Position numbers and translations under genes: made by a program | Notes under the pieces: generated by a model | What the model saw: the letters and a program-made list of their open reading frames with translations, nothing else | What the model was told of the DNA's origin: nothing | The model's database searches: none | In this document: positions 1 through 6,287 of the stretch, one piece after another | Layout: each line of letters begins with the position of its first letter | How positions within the stretch are numbered: position 1 is the stretch's first letter | From: an uncultured Enterocloster sp. | GTDB taxonomy: Bacteria; Bacillota; Clostridia; Lachnospirales; Lachnospiraceae | Assembly: GCA_944382045.1 (NCBI GenBank) | Contig: CALWMT010000127.1 | Location: 1-7,492, forward strand | Direction of reading: 5' to 3' | DNA: 7,492 nt

Positions 1-379
1 CCGGCGCCGCGTTGCGACCGGAATAGATGCGGTCCTGCCGCTCCTTGGGCAGCCGTCCCGCCATCTCAGAAAGCTTTCTCTTTCTGAACGAGAGCTGGGG
101 GATATACACCAGCATCTGATCCACTGTCATATCGAAGCCGGGAACCACATGCTCCAGGTTAAACCGATTAACCGCATGCTTTACCACGCGAATCTTCCTA
201 TCCAGTTCATCTAATGTTTCCTGTACCGCCCGGTAGTCGTATTCCGGCCTTACAGATTCCGGATCCTCTCCCAAAGCGGCCCGGAAGGTGCTAATCTTCT
301 CTTCCATGGCGCACAGGGAGTTCATTTCCTCATTCAGCTTTCTGAGAAGCTTGTTAGCTTCCGAAGATGTATATTTCAC
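1..379 (-). CDS. Conserved hypothetical protein, N-terminal part (partial)
   Basis: The reading frame is open from a GTG at 379 to the left edge of the window, giving 126 residues with no stop; the C-terminus lies outside. The start is chosen because a perfect AAGGAGG (388-394) sits 8 nt upstream of the GTG, and the next ATG lies 18 codons in without such a site. The protein begins MKYTSSEANKLLRKLNEE and is rich in Glu, Lys, Arg and Leu, with long heptad-like helices at about residues 5-40 and 48-75. A conserved-looking block follows (VPGFDMTVDQMLVYIPQL, about 79-96) and then a basic helix. There is no signal peptide or membrane segment. The layout distantly recalls the DIP1984 family of small helical proteins, but that is a weak impression and no function is assigned. 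It lies downstream of rnpB on the same strand, behind a terminator. Confidence 0.8.
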   Translation of the reverse strand, partial: MKYTSSEANKLLRKLNEEMNSLCAMEEKISTFRAALGEDPESVRPEYDYRAVQETLDELDRKIRVVKHAVNRFNLEHVVPGFDMTVDQMLVYIPQLSFRKRKLSEMAGRLPKERQDRIYSGRNAAP

Positions 380-469
380 AGACTTTACCTCCTTCTCCTC
401 TCTGCCGCTCTCTGGCGGCCGGCCTCTCTCTTTCAGCATCTGGGAGTATCGTATCACAAAATAATACCG

Positions 470-498
470 GCGTCATTCAACCGCTGGTTGAATGACGC
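470..498 (-). terminator. Terminator hairpin after rnpB
   Basis: A perfect 13-bp inverted repeat (470-482 with 486-498, arms GCGTCATTCAACC and GGTTGAATGACGC) closes a 3-base loop. Read on the minus strand it begins about 9 nt beyond the predicted 3' end of RNase P RNA and is followed by the moderately U-rich GGTATTATTTTG. The strong stem with a weak U tract fits an intrinsic terminator that may leak into the downstream hypothetical gene. Confidence 0.8.
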
Positions 499-506
499 TG
501 CTATAA

Positions 507-861
507 AATGAGCAGAACGATAAGCCGGGTTATGTCGTTGAGCGGCCATCTATCTAGGACTGCCGTCGCCGGCAGCCTCGAGCAACCTACCCGAAGGCTG
601 ACGGGCCGCCATATGCCTTCTGTTTGGTCTTGCTTCGGATGGGGTTTACATGTGCCCCGGCTGTTGCCAGCCGGGCGGTAGTCTCTTACACTGCCCTTCC
701 ACCCTTACCCGCCGGTAAACCGGCAGGCGGTACATTTCTGTTGCACTGTCCCTGGAGTCGCCTCCGCCAGACGTTATCTGGCATCCTGCCCTGTGAAGCC
801 CGGACTTTCCTCCCCTGCGCCCTTGCGGGATCGCAGCAGCGGCCGCCTGTTCTGCTCACAT
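507..861 (-). ncRNA. rnpB: RNase P RNA (M1 RNA), bacterial class A-like
   Basis: This is the catalytic RNA of ribonuclease P, which removes 5' leaders from tRNA precursors. The universally conserved blocks are present in order on the minus strand: GAGGAAAGTCCGGGC (complement of 798-812), ACAGTGCAACAGAAA (735-749), GGTAAGGGTGGAAGG (695-709), GGGTAGGTTGC (582-592), and the 3' block ACCCGGCTTATCG. The ends are set by helix P1: GAGCAGAAC at the 5' end (849-857) pairs perfectly over 9 bp with GTTCTGCTC at the 3' end (510-518). The length of about 355 nt is normal. The layout resembles the ancestral A type of E. coli and many Clostridia rather than the B type of Bacillus. The exact 5' and 3' nucleotides are estimated from P1 and the promoter to within a few bases. 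Confidence 0.97.
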
Positions 862-867
862 TTTTCT

Positions 868-896
868 ACTCTAACATAAAATTTAAGGTTTGTAAA
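868..896 (-). promoter_or_regulatory. rnpB promoter
   Basis: On the minus strand, TTTACA (complement of 891-896) and TAGAGT (complement of 868-873) are separated by 17 bases. This places transcription start near 861, only a few bases before helix P1 of RNase P RNA. The match to TTGACA/TATAAT is 5/6 and 4/6. Position and spacing make this a convincing housekeeping sigma-A promoter. Confidence 0.7.
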
Positions 897-910
897 TACG
901 GGATTCGCGG

Positions 911-939
911 TAGACTTCTTTTCTCCGATCCTGTATAAT
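911..939 (+). promoter_or_regulatory. Promoter of the FCD regulator
   Basis: TAGACT (911-916) and a perfect TATAAT (934-939) are separated by 17 bases, predicting a start near 946 and a short leader of about 33 nt before the ATG at 979. It points away from the rnpB promoter, and the two -35 boxes are only about 14 bases apart. Confidence 0.7.
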
Positions 940-978
940 ATGATCAGCCATAAAACTTTGTGAAAAGAGGAGAGATCC

Positions 979-1737
979 ATGAGCGGCTTTGATTCCAAAA
1001 AAACAGAATACATGCTGCTTCATATGATTGCAGACAGCGGGCACCCCATCGGTGCAGGCTTTCTTGCGGATATGCTGACAAGTGAGGGGGAGGAGGCGGC
1101 CAGTGAGGCGACCATCGGCCGCTACCTGCGAAAGCTGGAAAAGCAGGGACTGCTGCGAAGCGAGAAATACAACGGCCGCTCCCGGGGCCGCGTCATCACG
1201 GAGGACGGTGCCAGGAGGATACGGGAGCTGGAGATCGAACAGCGCCAGGAAAAAGCCATGATGGACACCATGGAGATATTTAACAATGGCTTCGGCGGGC
1301 ACCTGCGCAATCTTCTGCTTACCCGTGAGATTGTAGAGCCGGAGGCAGCGGCTCTGGCTGCCCAGAACGCGGGGGAAGAAGATATCGAGGCGATACAGAA
1401 GATTATAGAGGAGTCCGCCAGGCTGACGCAGAGCGGCGGAAGCATGGCTTCCACAGACGCTCCCTTTCACATTGCGGTTGCCAAGGCATCCGGGAATCCC
1501 GTTCTGGAGGCCGTGGTGCGGATGCTGCGGGCGGACAGAGACTATTCGCCGGAGATTGAGCACATGATCAATGCCTCCTCCGTAAACAATCCCAGCGATC
1601 ACAAAAGCATCTACAGGGCCATTGAGGCCAGGGATGCGGACAGCGCCCGGCGGATTATGAAGCAGCACATCCACAATCTGATCGTGACCGTGGGCCAGTT
1701 TGAAAAGGAGCGCACGGGCGGACATAAAAAAGGCTGA
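979..1737 (+). CDS. FCD-domain transcriptional regulator with atypical winged helix
   Basis: This 252-residue protein is probably a ligand-responsive DNA-binding regulator. The start has AGAGGAGA (966-973) a few bases upstream. Residues 1-85 form a winged helix: a recognition helix near SEATIGRYLRKLEKQGLL (42-59) is followed by a basic wing, GRSRGRVITEDG. This resembles the winged helix at the N-terminus of RNase R and NrpR (HTH_12 type) more than the GntR domain usually joined to FCD. Residues about 105-240 are an all-helical FCD domain, with REIVEPEAAALAA (116-128) and likely metal ligands D160 and H164 (DAPFH), H208 (SDHKSIYRAI) and H230 (MKQHI). FCD regulators usually sense carboxylates, amino acids or sugar acids and often repress a neighbouring catabolic operon. 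The gene converges on the five-gene minus-strand operon, its most likely target by proximity; this is inference. Confidence 0.92.
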   Translation: MSGFDSKKTEYMLLHMIADSGHPIGAGFLADMLTSEGEEAASEATIGRYLRKLEKQGLLRSEKYNGRSRGRVITEDGARRIRELEIEQRQEKAMMDTMEIFNNGFGGHLRNLLLTREIVEPEAAALAAQNAGEEDIEAIQKIIEESARLTQSGGSMASTDAPFHIAVAKASGNPVLEAVVRMLRADRDYSPEIEHMINASSVNNPSDHKSIYRAIEARDADSARRIMKQHIHNLIVTVGQFEKERTGGHKKG

Positions 1738-1785
1738 GCGCCTCAGGGGAAGTGCTTTCCCAGGCGCACAGCCTTCTCTTTTTTT
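1730..1785. terminator. Two-way terminator between regulator and operon
   Basis: A long, nearly continuous stem is built from AAGGCTG/CAGCCTT (1730-1736 with 1769-1775), GCGCCT/AGGCGC (1738-1743 with 1762-1767) and GGGAA/TTCCC (1747-1751 with 1757-1761). On the plus strand it is followed by seven T (1779-1785); on the minus strand by the complement of AAAAAA (1726-1731). It can therefore stop transcription from both convergent units. The 5' arm includes the stop codon of the regulator. Confidence 0.88.
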
Positions 1786-1812
1786 ACTGCCAAGCCTTTT
1801 TTCTGTAAGCCT

Positions 1813-2985
1813 CTATCCCTGCTTCAATGCAGCCTCCAGCCGTTCCACAAAAAGCTCCAGATTTGCCCTCTGGGTGGCGACATTGATCCGCATAAAGCGC
1901 TCGCCTCCCGGTCCAAAGGTCCGTCCGGCATTCAGCGCAGCCCCCACCTTCTCAATCAGGAAATCCGACATGGCCTGATTATCGATTCCCAGCTCTGACA
2001 TATCCAGAAGCGGGATATAGGTGGACTCAGGCTTCACCAGCTTCACCTGGGGCACCCGCTCCCGCAGGGCCTTGTCAAGGAAATCCAGATTCTCCTGCAG
2101 ATAGCAGAGAAGCTCCTGATACCACTCCTCTCCCCTCTCATAGGCTGCCTGAGCCGCTGGAATGCCGAAGGAATTGCCATTGGCCACATGCAGTCCATAC
2201 CGCAGCAGATATTGGAACTTCTCCCGCCGCTCCTTGTTGGGAATGGTGATGTGGGACATCTCCAGGCCAGCCAGATTGAAGGTCTTGCTGGGAGCCATGG
2301 CAACGATACAATGCTGCTCTGCCCACTCCGAAAGGGAGGCAAACACCGTGTGGCGGCTGGGCTCATAGACAATATCGCTGTGAATCTCATCAGAGAATAC
2401 AAAGAGATCGTTTTCCCTGCAGACCGCCTCAATCCGCGCAAGCTCCTCCTGCTTCCACACGCGGCCAGAAGGGTTGTGGGGGCTGCAGAATATGAACATC
2501 GTGGCCGCCTTCGCCTTCTCCTCAAAATCCTCAAAATCAATGGTAAAATATCCGTCCTTATAAACGAGCTGATTATTTAAAACCCTTCGATCCAATGCCT
2601 CCAGCGTGCTCTGGAATGGGAAATACACCGGCGGCTGAATGAGCACCGAATCCCCTGGTTTTGTAAATGCCAAAATTGCAGTGGAGAGCGCGGTCAGCAC
2701 GCCAGGCGTATGGCAGACCCAGGAGGGATCAGAGCTCCAATTGTGGTGCTTTGCCGTCCAAGCGGCAAAAGCCGCATAATAGCCCTCAGGAAATACATTG
2801 TATCCATATACTGGATGCTCCGTCCTCTTTTTTACCGCCTCTGTCACTGCCTCCGGCACTGGAAAATCCATATCTGCAATCCAGAGCGGCAGCAGATCAT
2901 TCCGTCCAAAGGAAGCTGTCATTCCATCATATTTGGAGCAGTTGGTGTGACGCCGCTCAATGGCTTCATCAAAATTTACGCCCAT
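1813..2985 (-). CDS. patB: PLP-dependent C-S beta-lyase, PatB/MalY family aminotransferase fold
   Basis: The family cleaves the C-S bond of cystathionine, cysteine S-conjugates and related amino acids to pyruvate, ammonia and a thiol. This 390-residue protein has the usual length. It begins NFDEAIERRHTNCSKYDG and continues with LPLWIADMDFPVPEAV (32-47), VYGY (59-62), PPVYFPF (118-124), HNPSGRVW (170-177), SDEIHSDI (198-205), the PLP-binding lysine K234 in SKTFNLAG, and the carboxylate-binding arginine R366 in FMRINVA. These order and match class-I/II PLP enzymes of the PatB type. The start at 2985 is preferred because AAAGGA lies 8 nt upstream; an in-frame extension to 3057 runs into a DNA repeat and gains no homologous sequence. 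It is the last gene of the operon, 173 bases after the previous one, and ends before the two-way terminator. A true aminotransferase role is possible but less likely. Confidence 0.9.
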   Translation of the reverse strand: MGVNFDEAIERRHTNCSKYDGMTASFGRNDLLPLWIADMDFPVPEAVTEAVKKRTEHPVYGYNVFPEGYYAAFAAWTAKHHNWSSDPSWVCHTPGVLTALSTAILAFTKPGDSVLIQPPVYFPFQSTLEALDRRVLNNQLVYKDGYFTIDFEDFEEKAKAATMFIFCSPHNPSGRVWKQEELARIEAVCRENDLFVFSDEIHSDIVYEPSRHTVFASLSEWAEQHCIVAMAPSKTFNLAGLEMSHITIPNKERREKFQYLLRYGLHVANGNSFGIPAAQAAYERGEEWYQELLCYLQENLDFLDKALRERVPQVKLVKPESTYIPLLDMSELGIDNQAMSDFLIEKVGAALNAGRTFGPGGERFMRINVATQRANLELFVERLEAALKQG

Positions 2986-3018
2986 ATAGTTTCTATCCTT
3001 TCTCAATACCATGCTGTC

Positions 3019-3158
3019 TTTACTCTGAAAATCCCGCCGCCGATAGGCGGCATGCATTCAGGGATGCCAAATGCGCCCGCCAGGTTTTCATTGCTTGGTA
3101 GTGCACCCGCCCGCCGGGCGCATGCAGGTTTACTCTGAAAATCCCGCCGCCGATAGGC
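3019..3158. repeat. Pair of 30-bp direct repeats with GC-rich spacer
   Basis: An exact 30-bp sequence occurs at 3019-3048 and again at 3129-3158, 110 bases apart; it starts TTTACTCTGAAAATCCCGCC and ends GATAGGC. The second copy stops precisely against the stop codon of the oxidoreductase gene. The 80-base spacer holds GGCAT/ATGCC and GCCC/GGGC inverted repeats flanked by TGCA words and has no credible gene. It looks like a duplicated or inserted REP-like element. Words such as GCGCCCGCC and GGCATGCATT recur at 7033-7059. Confidence 0.85.
3033..3051 (-). terminator. Hairpin upstream of the C-S lyase gene (possible attenuator)
   Basis: GCCGCC (3036-3041) pairs with GGCGGC (3046-3051) around the 4-base loop GATA. 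On the minus strand the stem is followed by GGGATTTTC, a short U-rich stretch. It lies about 50 bases before the lyase start, so it could weaken expression of the last operon gene or mark an mRNA end. In the other repeat copy the stem is cut to 3 bp. The U tract is too short for confidence in termination. Confidence 0.4.
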
Positions 3159-4154
3159 CTACCAGGGAATGGGAGTCCCAAGCCCCAGCTTCTTTGCCCG
3201 CAGCCAGGCTGCGCGCGCCACGCTGAGATCAAAAATGGGCAGTCCGAAGGAGTCAAAATATACCTTTTTCTCCGGCGTGCCTCTCGGAACCTGCAGACGT
3301 CCGGAAATAATCCCGCCCAAGGTGCCTGTAAGCCGTGCCTCGCTGAAGCTGCCGTCCCTGTAATAGCGGAAAAGGGACTGGCCGCTCACATTTTTGGCCT
3401 CCTCCCAGGTATCTGCCACGATATAGGAAAACGCATCCACTGCCTCCCGGCAGATCTCATGAAAGCCAATATGGCAGTACAGAGATGCGGAGCGGACACA
3501 TTCCGCAGTCAGATAGGGCTCCGGCGCTGAGGTGGCGGCAATGATCACATCCGCGTCCGCCGCAGCCTCCTCCGCACGGGATACCGGACGAAGACGGACG
3601 GAGGTGGATTCCTGGTACAGCGCGGCAAGGCGCTTGTTCCGCTCATTTCCCCGGCTCCAGATGGCGATCTCCTCCAGCTGCGGCAGGGCCAGCAGAAGGG
3701 CCAAAAGCTGGCGCTCCGCCTGCCCTCCGGCACCGCAGAGCGCTGCCTTCCTTGCGTGCAGAGGCGCAAGATGCTTCAGAGCCAGGGCTGTGACAGCGCC
3801 TGTCCGCGCCGCTCCGATATCGGTGCTGTTCATCATGGCAAGCGGCCGGCCGCCAGCCGCGTCGTTGAGGATCACCGCCGCATGAATTCGGGAGAGATCC
3901 GCGCGCAGAGCCGGCCCGTGGGCCGTCCATTTTACCCCGCAGACAGGCACCTCCCCGCCCACATAGGCGGGAAGGGCATAGCAGGCCTGGTCCTGGCCAT
4001 CCGCTGTCATGTGGAGGGAGGTTTCCGGCACGAGAAATGCCTCGCCCCTGTCAAACAGCCGGAATGCCTCCTCCACGATTTTTACTGTCTCCTCCAGGCG
4101 GCAGACCCCTGTCTGGGCCACATCCGCCTGGGAAAGCCAAATGAGTTCACTCAT
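3159..4154 (-). CDS. Ornithine cyclodeaminase/mu-crystallin family NAD(P)-dependent enzyme
   Basis: This 331-residue protein belongs to the OCD/mu-crystallin family, which includes ornithine cyclodeaminase, ketimine reductases, an archaeal alanine dehydrogenase and SbnB. The substrate-binding lysine is probably K75 (CGVKWTAHGP). NSTDIGAARTGAVTALAL (109-126) is the typical family motif ahead of the Rossmann fold, and the dinucleotide loop is CGAGGQAERQ (140-149). SFGLPIFDLSVA near 302-313 closes the fold. In ornithine cyclodeaminase a catalytic Asp follows the IG motif near residue 230; here the segment reads HIGFHEICREAVD, with no Asp at that place. True ornithine cyclodeaminase activity is therefore unlikely and a reductase or dehydrogenase role is favoured. 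The ATG at 4154 is chosen because GGAGGGG, inside the last codons of the M20 gene, precedes it. The gap to that gene is 8 nt, implying translational coupling. Confidence 0.9.
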   Translation of the reverse strand: MSELIWLSQADVAQTGVCRLEETVKIVEEAFRLFDRGEAFLVPETSLHMTADGQDQACYALPAYVGGEVPVCGVKWTAHGPALRADLSRIHAAVILNDAAGGRPLAMMNSTDIGAARTGAVTALALKHLAPLHARKAALCGAGGQAERQLLALLLALPQLEEIAIWSRGNERNKRLAALYQESTSVRLRPVSRAEEAAADADVIIAATSAPEPYLTAECVRSASLYCHIGFHEICREAVDAFSYIVADTWEEAKNVSGQSLFRYYRDGSFSEARLTGTLGGIISGRLQVPRGTPEKKVYFDSFGLPIFDLSVARAAWLRAKKLGLGTPIPW

Positions 4155-4162
4155 ACTTTTAT

Positions 4163-5587
4163 CTACCCCTCCAGATTCGGCTTCAAATCTGCTGGCAGCG
4201 GGCTCACGTAGGGCTCCGGCTGATTCTTGTGGAAATTGTCCCACGCCTCCTTCACAAGCTCCGGATTCTCCAGAAGCCTGAGGCCGGACAGCCCCAGAAC
4301 CTTAGCGGCGCAGAGCATGCTCGCAAAACCCACGTGGCTTCCGCTGTAGGCCGTCATCTGCCAGGAATGTCCTGGGCAGCCGATGCCCTGGCCTGCCACA
4401 TAGATCTGGTAGGTGAGAACCACATGGCTCACATCTCCTACATCCGTAGATCCGGGAGCTACCAGACGATTTTCAATCACCTTATCAAATACGATATCGC
4501 AGAGGAATTTGTCATCCCCATTTTCCCCGTACTCCTCCTTCATCACCCGGCGGTCTCTGGCGAGAACCTCCGGATAGGTCTTGGCAATCTCCTCGGCAAA
4601 TGCATAGTCCTCAGGGGAGAATTTTGGAGCGCCGACCTCTTTGTATGCGGAAAGCATCACCTGCTCCAGCACGTCATTGGGAAGCACCTCGCTGCAGCCA
4701 GTGAGGAATTCAATGTCAAAGGTGGTCTGGGTCATAAGGGCCGCGCCCTTTGCGCAGTCGCAGAGCCAGGAGTAGACCTCGTCCACGTCCTTTCTCTTGG
4801 GCGCCCGGATATAATACCACACGGAGCACTTGTCCGGAACCACATTGGGCGCACAATTGCAGATGGTCGAATAGTGCAGGCGCACATCCGGCTTTACATG
4901 CTCCCGCATGTAGTTGGCGGCCACATTCATCAGCTCCACCGCATCCAGGGCGCTCCGCCCGTCAAAGGGATGGCCGGCTGCGTGTGCTGCCTTCCCATGG
5001 AAATGGAATTTTACCGAGTTCATGCAGGTATAGCAGGCGCCCCATGCCCCGTTATAGGCGTGGGAATGCCAGGTCATGGCGCAGTCCACATCCTTAAATG
5101 CGCCGTCCCGCACCATAAATACCTTGCCGACCAGCGTCTCCTCCGCCGGGCAGCCGTAGAAGCGCACAGTGCCCTTCACAGCACCGGACGCAATGGCCTC
5201 CTTTAGGAAGATAGCCGCGCCCACTGCGCCGACTCCCAGGTTATTGTGGCCGCAGCCGTGGCCGGGAAGCTCCGGCGTCTCCGGGTGCTCCCATTCCTTG
5301 TGCGCTGCAACCTTCTGATCCAGCTGGGGAAGGGCGTCATACTCTCCCAGATAGGCAATTACCGGATGGCCGGAGCCGTACTCCGCACAGATCGCCGTGG
5401 GGATGGATCCCACCCCCAGCTGTACCTTAAATCCTTCTTTTTCCAGATATTCTGCAATGGCCTTTGCGGACTTCTTTTCCTGCAGTCCAAGCTCTGCATA
5501 TCCCCATATTTTTTTGGAGAGCTCGGTCAGATCCTTTTCCCGAGCATCCACCGCCGCAAAATATTTTTCCTCTTTACTGCTGATCAT
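4163..5587 (-). CDS. M20 family amidohydrolase, AbgB-like
   Basis: This 474-residue cytosolic zinc-type amidohydrolase matches AbgB, a subunit of E. coli p-aminobenzoyl-glutamate hydrolase, along its whole length. Shared landmarks are PVIAYLGEYDALPQL (75-89), the metal motif HGCGHN (110-115; C112, H114), VRFYGCPAEE (141-150; E149/E150 catalytic or metal), TWHSHAY (172-178), the dimerisation-domain HGKAAHAAGHPFDGRSALDA (197-216), STDVGDVSH (380-388) and GHSWQ with H407. No signal peptide is seen. The family removes acyl or aryl groups from amino acids; the substrate here is unknown. No AbgA-type partner is in the window, so it probably acts as a homo-oligomer. The start overlaps the end of the upstream membrane gene by 14 nt, with GGGGTGG about 5 nt before the ATG. 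Confidence 0.93.
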   Translation of the reverse strand: MISSKEEKYFAAVDAREKDLTELSKKIWGYAELGLQEKKSAKAIAEYLEKEGFKVQLGVGSIPTAICAEYGSGHPVIAYLGEYDALPQLDQKVAAHKEWEHPETPELPGHGCGHNNLGVGAVGAAIFLKEAIASGAVKGTVRFYGCPAEETLVGKVFMVRDGAFKDVDCAMTWHSHAYNGAWGACYTCMNSVKFHFHGKAAHAAGHPFDGRSALDAVELMNVAANYMREHVKPDVRLHYSTICNCAPNVVPDKCSVWYYIRAPKRKDVDEVYSWLCDCAKGAALMTQTTFDIEFLTGCSEVLPNDVLEQVMLSAYKEVGAPKFSPEDYAFAEEIAKTYPEVLARDRRVMKEEYGENGDDKFLCDIVFDKVIENRLVAPGSTDVGDVSHVVLTYQIYVAGQGIGCPGHSWQMTAYSGSHVGFASMLCAAKVLGLSGLRLLENPELVKEAWDNFHKNQPEPYVSPLPADLKPNLEG

Positions 5588-6269
5588 CGAGCCACCCCGC
5601 TTTCAATAACATACGTCCAAGAATGATAGAACCAAATACACTGATCAAAATTGCCATAGAGCTGTCGAACAGGCCCTGCTTGCTCAAAAACAGAGTGATG
5701 ATGCCCAGAGGAACGGAAATGGCAGCCACCTTGGGGGCATAGAGGATCATCTGCATGAGCATAGCGCCGTAAAGTGCGGGAACCAGGTATACCAGGGCGT
5801 TTACCAGAGACTCCGGGATCATAGCAATCACCTGGGCTCCAAGGAGAACACCGATGGTCAGAACAGCCAGGTTCACCACGATGGAGACTGCCACACCGAT
5901 GGTGGACAGCACAGAGCCCTCAGGAGTACCCTCCTCCACTCCCGCTGCCTTCTGCGCCACAGACGAGCAGGGCACGCGGAGGTTGGAAATATTTCCAGAC
6001 AAAAATGCCATATAGGTTCCAGGGATTCCCAAAACAGGCTGGAAGGAAATCGGTTCGATAAAGTAGTAAACCAGGCACGCGCTGATTCGAATGGTTGCCG
6101 CGGCAATGATGGCGTCAATGGGCGGAACAACCTTAAAAATAAATGACAGCACAATGACAGGCACAAAGCTTGTAACAACGCCCAAAAGGCTGGTCAGACG
6201 TCCAATTTTGATACTGTAGGGTATGTATTCATTCTCATAAATCTGCTGTACGGTCTTGTTCTCATTCAT
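5574..6269 (-). CDS. Integral membrane protein, putative permease partner of the DUF5058 protein
   Basis: This 231-residue protein is strongly hydrophobic, with about six to seven likely membrane segments near residues 27-46, 52-72, 79-95, 118-145, 154-175, 181-196 and 202-222. A short charged N-terminus (MNENKTVQQIYENEYIPYSI) precedes the first one. The segment GIPGTYMAFLSGNISNLRVP (81-100) is rich in Gly, Pro, Ser and Asn and looks like a re-entrant or substrate-contact element rather than a plain helix. I do not recognise a named transporter family. It starts 18 nt after the DUF5058 gene, with AAAGGGGG 8 nt before the ATG, and overlaps the M20 gene. Two small, dissimilar membrane proteins next to a hydrolase suggest a two-subunit importer or channel for the hydrolase substrate; that role is inferred from context only. 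Confidence 0.85.
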   Translation of the reverse strand: MNENKTVQQIYENEYIPYSIKIGRLTSLLGVVTSFVPVIVLSFIFKVVPPIDAIIAAATIRISACLVYYFIEPISFQPVLGIPGTYMAFLSGNISNLRVPCSSVAQKAAGVEEGTPEGSVLSTIGVAVSIVVNLAVLTIGVLLGAQVIAMIPESLVNALVYLVPALYGAMLMQMILYAPKVAAISVPLGIITLFLSKQGLFDSSMAILISVFGSIILGRMLLKAGWLDDQQ

Positions 6270-6287
6270 GTTGATGTCCCCCTTTCA

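Noticed and set aside
624..938. Plus-strand open frame of 104 codons
   Set aside because: It lies antisense to RNase P RNA and its promoter; the conserved bases are explained by rnpB.
883..1725. Minus-strand open frame of 280 codons
   Set aside because: It is antisense to the FCD regulator and runs through both divergent promoters towards rnpB, with no recognisable protein features.
2986..3057. In-frame N-terminal extension of the C-S lyase from an upstream ATG
   Set aside because: The extension is encoded by the repeat and lacks a ribosome binding site, while the ATG at 2985 has AAAGGA at good spacing and gives the usual family length.
3020..3090. Tiny minus-strand frame beginning MKTWRAHL in the repeat region
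   Set aside because: There is no Shine-Dalgarno site and its sequence is made of repeat DNA with hairpins.
3019..3158. CRISPR-like repeat pair
   Set aside because: Only two copies exist, the 80-base spacing is too long for a CRISPR spacer, and no cas gene is nearby.
4155..4244. In-frame N-terminal extension of the OCD-family gene
   Set aside because: It overlaps the end of the M20 gene, adds residues unlike the family, and the ATG at 4154 has GGAGGGG upstream.
4229..5206. Plus-strand open frame of 325 codons
   Set aside because: It is antisense to the clearly conserved M20 hydrolase, shows no domain, and lacks a proper ribosome binding site; it is a shadow of the hydrolase codon use.
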